DNA of 64,000 nucleotides. Origin: Notolepis coatsorum (lineage: Eukaryota > Chordata > Actinopteri > Aulopiformes > Paralepididae). Made by a program: the position numbers and the translations under genes. Every line of letters starts with the position of its first letter. Position 1 is the stretch's first letter. The stretch lies in contig OZ020585.1 of NCBI GenBank assembly GCA_963971535.1, positions 22,628,005-22,692,004 of the forward strand. Direction: 5' to 3'. The notes under the pieces were generated by a model. That model was not told the DNA's origin. It worked only from the letters and a program-made list of their open reading frames with translations, and made no database searches. Shown one piece after another: positions 55,469-64,000 of this stretch.

Positions 55469-55691
55469 TGTAGCCCAACATAGAACCTGCCACGACTTCG
55501 ACCGTGCCTTGAGTGGGAGTCGAGCCCCGGGCGTCCGCGCGGGGGGAAGCAACACAAACTGCTGCGCCAAGAGACGAATTCCTCTCTAAGCGCTGAGCTT
55601 GAATGCCTCTGGGGAGTGAGTTTTACTTCCATGCACCGCTACCGAGCCAGCCACATCTCTGGTCACACTATCGCGGTGCATATCCGTTACA
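55469..55691 (-). repeat. 5' LTR of the miniature element (223 bp)
   Basis: Minus-strand start TGTAACGGATATGCACC, end CTATGTTGGGCTACA. Uninterrupted. It contains near-consensus Pol III A and B boxes at normal spacing. The 3' LTR (about 55299-55316) has a perfect 18-bp palindrome, AGAGAGGAATTCCTCTCT, just upstream of the A box; this copy has one mismatch in it. Confidence 0.9.
55516..55569 (-). promoter_or_regulatory. tRNA-like Pol III A and B boxes inside the LTR
   Basis: Minus strand: A-box-like TGGCGCAGCAGTTTG (55569-55555), against the consensus TRGCNNAGYNGG, and B-box-like GGCTCGACTCC (55526-55516), one mismatch to GGTTCGANTCC. Starts are 43 nt apart, as in tRNA genes and SINEs. The sister LTR has the exact B box. 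A transcript started here would run through the PBS and the 3' LTR. Confidence 0.65.
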
Positions 55692-55695
55692 TACA

Positions 55696-56033
55696 CACAC
55701 AAAGAATACATAAAAAAAACCTTCACGGACCCACGGAGGTATTAAGCCAAGTCATGGCTCGACGTAAATGACATGCATAAAAGTCATAGATCATTTAAAC
55801 AGAGCTAACGTTTATCTCCCCAGCCTTAGTGGACGTTCAATGGTTATCAAAATAAAACCGACCAAACCCCCCTTATATCAGATATAGCGAAACATTTAAA
55901 TAAAGTATCTAGGCGATATCCAGCGTCACATAGTTAACCTATTTATAAAAACTAAGTTATCGAAATTATAAGATGCCGCTTGGCGTTTAAGCCATAACGA
56001 AGTGCTAACTGCACAAAAACAGTATACTGTAGC
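55696..56033. other. nothing recognised
   Basis: Short unique-looking stretch between the miniature LTR element and the L1-like ORF1 remnant. Confidence 0.4.
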
Positions 56034-56300
56034 CTATGACGTGGTGTCCTCTTGGTTCTTCAAGAAGGTTGTGGCTTCCTTAGGCGAGGGAATATGTTTC
56101 CTCGCTCTGTCTTTGGTGATGAACAGCTTCGCAGGGTACTGGAGAGACGGTTTGAAACCTAGATTGTAGAGTGAGGCCATAACGGCCTTGTAGCGGGAAC
56201 GCTGCTCCACGACTTCGGGGCAGTAATCTTCATAGATTTGGACTATGTGCCCTCCGTATACCAGTTTACCCCTTCTCTTCCGTGCCTTCCTCTCTAACAA
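56034..56300 (-). pseudogene. L1-like ORF1 C-terminal domain
   Basis: The frame reads KRRGKLVYGGHIVQIYEDYC, then SRYKAVMASLYNLGFKPSLQ, YPAKLFITKD and SPKEATTFLK. This is the conserved C-terminal domain of L1/Tx1-type ORF1 RNA-binding proteins. It is 39 bp downstream of the N-terminal part and in a separate frame, and the central RRM between them is missing, so an internal deletion joined the ends. Confidence 0.8.
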
Positions 56301-56339
56301 TTATTTATTTTATTCCAATTTGACGTAAGCTAGCAATAA

Positions 56340-56726
56340 CTACCCTAGGCCTGGAGTTAGTCGGTATTCGACGTCGGCTAGCTTAGCCATTAGCTTATCG
56401 TTGATTCCTTCTAGATCTCCACATCTAGCATCTATCACTTCCACCTTGTCAGCACAAGTACTCAAGCCAGTTTCCATATCGTTTAGACGAGCGGTCTGTG
56501 CACCAACCGTTTCCCATAGGTTGTCGATTTTGGATTCAATAGATTCTTTGTTAGAGGCAGCCTGGTTGGTTAGGGAGTGTAAACCGTCCGTTAAGGTGCG
56601 CTCGAGCTTAAGCTGGGATTGCGTGAGCTCTTCGATTAGCTTAGCAATGGATTCCATATCGGTGGAAGCGTCATCTTTCTTTGTTTCGCTTCTTTTCTTC
56701 TGTGCCATTGTGGTTCTTTCAGTCAA
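56340..56726 (-). pseudogene. L1-like ORF1 N-terminal coiled-coil part
   Basis: 128 residues from ATG at 56708 or the alternative start at 56726. A Lys-rich start (MAQKKRSETKKDDASTDMES) precedes a long heptad-like helix (IAKLIEELTQSQLKLERTL ... IESKIDNLWETVGAQTARLN), the trimerising coiled coil of L1-type ORF1. It ends at ADVEYRL, where the RRM should begin. Confidence 0.75.
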
Positions 56727-58335
56727 TATAGTTAGTTGGAAACCTAAGGTGATGTATACATACAGGTTTAACCGAGTTGAGAGTATAAAAAGAGGCTTTT
56801 AAAGTAAAATATTAAAAAAGGGAGTAGCAGCTTAACAGAATACGACCTCACATCCTCAACCCGGAACCGGAACCCCAGGCATCCATAATTAATAATCAGG
56901 TTTTGCTCTGATGTCAACCTAATCAGCATTTCAGACACATTTCTACATACGCATAGTCGAAGACTCAAGCAGTTGGTAATACATTTATATATTCACACAA
57001 GGACACCAAATCACTTAACCTGTATCTGTGTCTGTTGGGGCGCATCATGTACTGTAGCCTTCAGCGGTTTGTGCAGGGAAATATGTTAATGCATTTGTGA
57101 ATGTGCCTATTCAGAGAAAATAGTTTGTTTGTGTCGATGCAGGATAAGCATTAATTAGTTTACAATCTGATATTGTTAGGAGTGACACTCAGTGACGGGA
57201 AACACTAGAAAGATGCACTCAGTGGAGCACAGGTATTCGCCAGGAGGCATGCTCTAATAAAAACAGCAAGGCTCAGGAAAGTCTAAGGTTTTATCTGCGG
57301 CCTGCTTAGCTGTCGCTACAGAAATGGTCAGTTATTTTCCATGAACTCACCGTGCAGACATATCATTGAAGATACTATGGTTCCCTTCGGTAGTAGCATT
57401 GTTTCCCCATGTGAACGGTGCGTGGCTGTTCTGCAGATTTAGATGATCCCAAGCTGTTACAGCTGGGCAGGCTGCACTATTAGCTGATGCTATTTTGAAC
57501 GTGGATCCTCGTAGTGGACTGAAACGTGCTCTTTGCAAAATCTACAAACAACAGTGTACCGCCGCTGAATCTTGCAGTGTAAGTTAAACAGCGCCTCTCA
57601 TTCATGTGTTGAGAAGTAGTAGCAGTTAGCACGTTGCCAACAACAAACTACCGGTAGTTACAGAGTTACCGTGAGATTTGTGACAGTGAATGAAAGAGCC
57701 TGTGGTGTGCAGATTTCAGCACCACAGAAGGTGGACAACTTTCTCGGGCAGCAACCAACACGCACACACACACACAAACATGCTCACAAATCTCAGTATG
57801 TAACTGTTTTTATTTTGATCTCTCTCTCTCTCTCTCTCTCTTTGTTCTTTCTCTTTTCACCTGAGACTTGTTTAGCTTGGTTGTGACTTGATAATACATA
57901 ATTTGCCATGTGCCTGTGCACACTATGAAGGCTACATTGAGGGTGAATGTAGGCCTATGGTGAGTATGTATTGTTTGTGTGTGCTGGCTTCCAGGCTAGT
58001 GTGTGCGGGTAGCTAATATTAGGTGTTGGTGTGTTTTATTTACACACAGTAGTTTGGGATTAAAGTTATCCATCGCAAAAACCTGAAAAGAGAAAAACAA
58101 GAGCGGGTGGGTGTCATAGAACTATATATGGGTGTTGAGAGAGAGAGAGCTTGTGTTTCGCATGGATATTATTAGTCACACAACCGCTTACTGGACATGT
58201 GAGAAGGCATGATTTGCAAAATGGAGGAAGAGAGAGAAAATAGCATACTGTAGCAAGGGGCTAGAGAAGGCCGGAGAAAACAACAAGAAGTGTCCAACGT
58301 TTGGGATAATTTCAAGCTGAAACAGAGGAGTAAAA
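56727..58335. other. no gene recognised; microsatellites at 57751-57845
   Basis: An imperfect (CA)n at 57751-57785 and (CT)n at 57817-57842. The rest includes GCTAGC-type and AT-rich sequence. The small frames do not match known families. Confidence 0.4.
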
Positions 58336-58628
58336 CAGTAGGTTATGAATATAACCGTGTTCTATGAGTATAGTGACGCTCAGCGTCTACTGCACATCAT
58401 TTATTCTCACTCCAATGCTGTGCACTGAATAAAAACTCACAAAATGTACCTTTACATACCAACATCCGTCTGCCCCCCCCCCCCCCGCTACCTATATAAG
58501 TAGGGGTGTGGCCACACACTCATCTCCTTCTCAATCTTTCACCACAAGGCAAGATCAAGGGCCGCAGTGGCGTCTAGACACTGAGCGTCACTATACTCAT
58601 AGAACACGGTTATATTCATAACCTACTG
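58336..58628. mobile_element. foldback element with 54-bp arms (293 bp)
   Basis: The left arm starts CAGTAGGTTATGAATATAAC and includes TTCTATGAGTATAGTGACGC. The right arm is its reverse complement through CATAACCTACTG at 58628, with one visible mismatch in about 54 bp. The inner part (AATGCTGTGCACTGAATAAA, GCTACCTATATAAGTAGGGG) recurs in reverse at 63480-63640. TSD not found. Confidence 0.75.
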
Positions 58629-61600
58629 TTCTATGTCGTATAAGCTTCCGCTCAGCATCTACTGCACAACGGGAGCTGAGCGGGAGCTGATGCTCGACAA
58701 ATGTACCCCACTGAGGCCCCCCACAACCATCAGAACCAGGGAGGACCGAGCCCCCCGACCCTCCCTAATGGAGGGATACCCTCCCTATTGGAGGACTGGA
58801 GGGAGACGGATCCGACCGTGCGAAGAGGAACTCGAGCAACTCAACGCACAGGGTGAGCAGACCGTGGCTTGACCCCACGACTACGCACACGCACAACCCG
58901 CATGCCACCAGGGAATGAACGGAAGGAACAAACCTTGTTACCGCCCCCAAAATCACGGGGTCAAGAGCAAAGCTCAACCCTGTGGCAAGGCCGTAGCAGC
59001 GGAGCGCGAAGGAAGACCCAGACCCAGAAGGGACTGGATCCCCCCGGAAAAAGGGGGCCCGGAGAGGCCAATGACGCCACAGCATCAAGACCTCACCAGG
59101 CGGTCACATCGCCAGCGTATTCGGACAGGGCCCATCCAAGAGCAGGCCCTTCTCCCCACTAGCAGGCCGCCTGGCTCACTGACCCTGGCATACTCAGGCA
59201 GTCAGCATGGCTGTAACTCGAAGCACTCAAGAGGCTACACTACAGCGGGAGCAGGCAGCGCACCGGGGAGACGACCTCCAGAAGAGGCCGATCCCTCAAT
59301 CCAGGCAGCAGGCACTTGACCCGAGCCTGGAGCACTGCAGACGAGACAGGCGCCAAAGGGGTCAACTGAAAACAGCACCCCGGCGGAAGGGGCGTATGCT
59401 GGCATTGTTGAGCACCATGTCAAAGCCTCCACCAAAAAATCCCAGACGCTCTAGAGGGGCCGAGGCAGAGAAGGCTGACACGATTGGCAGACGTCATGAA
59501 CGTGCAGGGGCACACTCAACCGGGTAACCCGGGAGTTGACTCCGCTCCAACACACCAGGGAATCAATCACCCTCTTGGTTCAACATGCGGTGGTTGTTCC
59601 TATAACCCCTCAGGAAAAAACTCCAAAACACACACTAAAGTGTTTTAGTTTACAAAAAGGGGTTATCCCAGGTTTACGGGTAGACGAAAACAACTTCGGA
59701 CCGGGCCCGGCGGACCGGGACGTACACAGGGATGCCAGAGGAGTACTATAAAAACCACCTCAACAGCCCCCTCTCAGCCATGCGTAAGCGGGAGAAGAGA
59801 GGGGTGAAAAGAATGGAGAACGAACATCTCCATAATATCAAACCCTGTGACACCCGGGCCGACCCGGCATTTTTCCCCCTGAAAAAAGCACAAGTCCCTC
59901 AGGGTACCAGAACAGCAGATCTGCGTCCCCGGCGGACAACGGGTTAACTGACCTGGACCAGCATGACCAGAACCAGTCCCGTGCCCTAATCACACCGACA
60001 TCCCCAACTCTAGGAGGGGGGGTAGGTACGTGTGTCGATCTAAAACATTATAGAGGGCGCCACCCAGACGGTCCCGTTCGTACCGCGCTCAGTGGCCCAC
60101 CCCAAGGGCGTGATACCCCTCTACCTATGCTTTGATCTATTCCATTCACATCCCCCAGATATGAACGAGAATTCGGCGAGACAACTTAGTAAACTGGCGC
60201 TCGGAAGAGACAAACTCCATCCCAGTTGCCCCATAAAAATGCTGTTTTAATGATGAGCAACCAAGGCGCACAAGCCTCATGCGTGATTCCTATTAGAAAC
60301 ACCCAGGGCCAGCACATGTACATGTCGAGACCCAAAACACATCAATGGATAGTCTAACAAGACACCAGATACCGTTCCTCCAAGCCGCCTGGGGGAACGA
60401 CAAGAAGCAGTTTTTTTTATTTGAAATTTTTTCAGAAAAAATAATACGGACATGGGTCCCATGCGACGCGGCTGAGGGAAAACACCACCCCGTCAACCAC
60501 ACTTCATAAGAGGGGACGGTCAGCGACGTACCGGGGGGAAACCCATGACTCAACAGACCTGTAAGGCGAGGAGTCAGGGAAACCCTAAACAATACCCCGT
60601 CCACCTACTCCAAAAAGGAGAGGACGGGGAACCCCCAGAGAGACTTCCCACGTGAGCTGTATAGATTGAAAAGACATATTGCAGCATTGAGCTATGTAAC
60701 AATTGGGTTAGGACTCTCCGAGGAGGAGCTCTGAACTCCCCGAGGAGAAGACCCCAAACACCAGAGGAGGAGGCTCTGACCCAATACACACACTACCAGT
60801 AGGGAGCAGCGCAGAAGAACCACGTCTACTGCGTTGCATCACCCACCAAGCTCAATAATCGAATTGAATTGAATCGAATACACATACAACAGAGCAGAAC
60901 TCCTTTTCGAAGTTCTACTCATCTTGACAATCTGAGGAGGAGGCTCTGAAACTCTGAGGAGGCTCCCTCTTTTCTTTTATTACTGGGAGGGAGGGAGGGT
61001 CCGAACTCACAGAAGGCTCTTCTCCCTGAAGAAGAGCTCTGTGAGGAGGAGGCTCTGAAAACTCCCTGAAACAGAACCATAACATGGAACCTGAACAACT
61101 CACGGAAGCCTTACCAATAGAAACGCACCCAGTGACGTACTCTATGGCGGGGGAATTTCCGCGGTGCACATCTTCCAGGGCGTGGGACCAGGAAACTCCC
61201 CCCCCCCCCTACCCTGTAACGTGCCGAACCAGCAACGTGACAGGAAGCCCGAAGGACAGTGGGTTTTAACCCCTGCCCAAACAGAAAAAGGGGGAGGAAG
61301 GGTTTACCAGTTCACCCCTTTACGACCCCTCACCCCTGATACGATGTAATGACAAAGTAGAGCCATGACACCAGTCATATCATGCTACATGAAGCGTTTA
61401 ACAGCTTCACATAGCTCATGTGCGAACCTGCTATCTGATTTTTACTAAGGAAAAACACAGAACAGAGAGGGCCCCTTTAAGAGCCCCGGTACCAGACTTA
61501 CACATGTGCTTCTGTGGGCCAAAACCTAACACAGTTGTGGATCTCAACGACACACACAACCCTTCATCACAACAAAAAAGGGGCAAAAGTACACTCTTAG

Positions 61601-63660
61601 TACAGAGGAACGCCGTTTTTCATAACGAGAGAGACATACGTATTGGCCACAGGCCTTGCTAAGCACATATGACAGTGACCAAACAACCTTTTCCCTAGGA
61701 AAAAAATCGTTTTCTCAAGCAGAAGCACAACCTCAGCAGTTTAAGCTGAGGGCTACATCGTATCCCCACAAACATAGTGACACAATATATTGTAAACAAA
61801 ACATGTTTGAGAGGAGGGGGGGGAAGCCCCAGGGAAAAAACCGGGGGGTCACCCCTCCCTACCTTACCCTTGATACGACCAGGTTGAACAGGTACCCCTG
61901 TAAATATGTGAACACGCTGTTCATTGTCATCACAGGCTGAGAGAAGAATTGATTCCTCAATCACACGTCACTAAGCATAGCTTCACAGGTTAATTAACCC
62001 ACTTAGTTGTGAGTTCAACCACGTTACTAACGTTCCATGAACACACATGTTCTCATCACAACTAAACCAGTTCATTTTTTCACACGTAAAAAACAGCGCC
62101 GATTCTCTAGGTAGAGAGAAGCTATACCAGTGACAAGACAATTCACACACAACACGCGTCGTATCCTCAATGTATTGCAGCAACACACGTTTTGGAAAAC
62201 ATCATTATTACAAAACATTTAGAAGGGAAGGAAAGAAGAAGTGTCAAGTCCGCAGGACTCCTACCTCCACCCTGAGCGCAGGCCGAGAGGACTGTGAACA
62301 CTGGTTAACGGGACAGCCGAAGTCGAACCCGCCGTCTCCTGCGTTGGTGACGAGGGCAAATGTCCGCTGCGCCACCCAGCCGCCGTTCTCCATGTTGACG
62401 AAGTCCTCGCTGGCAGGGCACCCGGTGTAGGGTCGACTAACATCCTCTGTCAAAGATGACGTCGTAGTCAGAGTGTTAAGGCTTGTTATACTCACAGTAA
62501 CGTTCAACAGTGTAGCATTAAGCTAACAGCCGCTCCAGACTGATAGCAACAAGCTAACGTTTCCTAGCCTAGTGAACACAACGGGCTAGCGCCGCAGCTA
62601 ACAGCTGACTGGCTAACAGTAGGCCACACACTAGCACGCAAGCTAAGCAGCTATCACCTGAACTGTACACAATGACAAGCCACACTTCAGACAGGCCGCC
62701 GCCTGAATCCCTCCTCATCCTAAGAGAGAAGAGAAAAAGAAATGTCAACTCAGTTTTCAACTGTGATTTTTACAGACATACGGCGGAGTCGGCACAATTC
62801 CCATACGGGCTGCAGCCGACTTGAGCATGGAACTACCGATAAAGAAGATCCAGACCCACATTTCCTCGTGCTTAGGGTGTAATCTCTCAGTCATTTGAAA
62901 GATGGGGCCTTCACGGGACAGAGAAGCATCCGCTCGTCCAGAGAACCCCGGGTTCAAACCAGATCTCGGTTGCGGCCCACTAGTTTGACCATTATGGGCG
63001 TCAGACCAGGACCCTCCGTCCGTCGCCTAAGAGGCCGAGCAGAGGACCCCAATCTGGGGCCGGCCTTCGTAAAATTGTCAGCTAACCCCCATAGCATTAG
63101 CAGCCAACTGGCGCTCGCATAGCAAAACATTACTCACCCAGCTCAGAAAACAACCAGTTTCTCACAACAGCCGGTGCCTCCTGCAGTCCAGCTGTAGAAC
63201 CGGAGGTTCAATACATATCCAGCCGCAGCAAGGAGGACTGCAGGCGGGGAGTAGATCAGCGACGCGAGCCCCTAATACGAAAAAGCCGGTGGAGGTCAGA
63301 ATGATCATCATCTTCCAGACACCCCAGTGACGAAGACATTATCGCCGTATTTTCTCGAAAATAGTGAGAGAGAAAATAAAGATATAACGTCAACGTATCT
63401 CCTTGTTCTTCTGTTTTCCTTTCTTCAGCTAAATACTTTCTTTCCCATGTCAAGTGATTGGTATACAGGCACTCTCTTGTGGTGAAATTTGAGAAGGAGA
63501 TGAGTGTGTGGCCACACCCCTGCTTATATAGGTAGCGGGGGGTGTGGCCAGACAGATGTTGGTATGTAAAGGTACATTTTGTGAGTTTTTATTCAGTGCA
63601 CAGCATTGGAGTGAGAATATGTGCAGTAGACGCTGAGCGGAAGCTTATACGACATAGAAC
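58628..63660. mobile_element. unclassified 5-kb element with 39-bp inverted ends
   Basis: The left end GTTCTATGTCGTATAAGC continuing to TCTACTGCAC (58628-58666) is inverted at the right end (63622-63660) with one mismatch. The right end also shares about 180 bp with the foldback at 58336-58628. The interior (58670-63480) is rich in GGGG/CCCC and GAGGAGGA strings, has many short Pro/Arg-rich frames and no recognised protein. It includes a tRNA-like SINE head at 62312-62391. No TSD was seen, so the boundaries and even the unit nature are tentative. Confidence 0.5.
62312..62391 (-). mobile_element. tRNA-derived SINE head
   Basis: Minus strand: CGGCTGGGTGGCGCAGCGGA (A box) and CGGCGGGTTCGACTTCGGC (B box). 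The middle ACCAACGCAGGA and the overall layout match the plus-strand head at 5990-6065. The body after the head was not delimited. Not a functional tRNA gene. Confidence 0.6.
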
Positions 63661-64000
63661 TAGCCTACCGCAATAACACAACGTCAATGTTTCAGCATCT
63701 CAGGAGAAAGTATCCAGTCTAACATTACACATCCAGTCCACAGAATGGACCCAACAAGGTAACTGAAATGGAGGTCTAGGGCCTCCACAGGTGCGTTTGA
63801 TAGAGCTGGCGGACACTATGGGGTTGTGACTCCGATTAAAGAATCACAGGGCGATGCTTCAGTTTAGGGGGTTTATATTCAGGGAATATTTGCGTGTGGT
63901 TTTCTACAAAGAAATACAATACAATATACATTAGTAAACAGTAATGAGTAATGACATACATAAACATAATGTCATAAACATGTGGTCTATACTATAGCTA
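63661..64000. other. nothing recognised
   Basis: Window edge; no structure seen. Confidence 0.4.

Larger units (their letters stand above)
54394..55691 (-). mobile_element. miniature LTR retrotransposon (TRIM-like)
   Basis: Two LTRs of about 225 bp enclose only 51 bp (55418-55468). The internal piece holds a PBS (minus strand TGGTGCCATGACCCGGAT) next to the 5' LTR and a polypurine tract (TAGGGGGGGTGAG) next to the 3' LTR. A 4-bp TSD TACA flanks it (54390-54393, 55692-55695). LTR termini are TGTAAC...CTACA. It has no Gag or Pol, so it would depend on another element. The 3' LTR is interrupted by a hAT MITE. The LTRs carry tRNA-like Pol III boxes. Apart from the hAT, the sense strand has no TTTT; the first T run is just outside, at 54381-54385. 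Confidence 0.85.

Noticed and set aside
58633..59527. Overlapping Pro/Arg-rich open frames as genes
   Set aside because: Frames are open in several phases owing to base composition, and no motif, start context or splice pattern supports coding.

Overview
The window looks like ray-finned fish (teleost) genomic DNA. It has tRNA-derived SINEs, L1-like and L2-like LINE pieces, Ty3/gypsy elements, many hAT and piggyBac-type DNA transposons, and long microsatellites with GCTAACGTTAGC-rich stretches. I see no prokaryotic operon, rRNA gene, functional tRNA gene or convincing conserved host gene with a full exon set. Nearly everything I can support is mobile DNA. I defined elements mainly by paired terminal repeats and exact target-site duplications (TSDs), all read by eye.

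0-13.4 kb: a piggyBac-like MITE; a 3.7-kb hAT element (2851-6548) with a decayed minus-strand transposase, itself carrying a SINE, a LINE tail and a GC-rich foldback; another piggyBac-like MITE (7453-8381); an LTR/gag-like remnant; and a piggyBac-like element nested inside a relative (9831-13404) that also holds a foldback and a hAT element. 13.5-18.1 kb: a 2.2-kb hAT element (family hAT-A, copy 1) with a nested 938-bp piggyBac-like MITE and a SINE, then mostly unremarkable sequence.

18.1-30.5 kb: a 30-bp minisatellite split by three insertions: a hAT element that itself contains a young Ty3/gypsy retrotransposon (18487-22878), an 850-bp solo LTR and a 1.32-kb solo LTR. A second long solo LTR and a hAT MITE follow.

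30.8-44.4 kb: a four-level nest, each level with its own TSD: hAT-A copy 2 contains hAT-B, which contains a minus-strand Ty3/gypsy (33346-43161), whose 5' LTR contains a 1.33-kb solo LTR. Gag and Pol of this gypsy are readable but Pol is frameshifted twice.

44.4-58.3 kb: a broken LINE (reverse transcriptase part and C-terminus), a hAT MITE, a second 938-bp piggyBac-like MITE, an L1-like endonuclease fragment, two spliced exons of a DUF7869-like protein, a miniature LTR retrotransposon (TRIM-like, 54394-55691) whose LTRs carry tRNA-like Pol III A and B boxes, and an L1-like ORF1 remnant. 58.3-63.7 kb: a 293-bp foldback with 54-bp near-perfect arms abutting a 5-kb element with 39-bp inverted ends, unclassified.

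The parts do not form a pathway. The connections are between elements: the TRIM-like element shares primer-binding-site and polypurine-tract sequence with the 33-43 kb gypsy, the MITEs depend on transposases not intact here, and the nesting gives a relative order of insertion. All similarity statements rest on recognition of motifs and on comparisons between copies inside this window; no database search was run.
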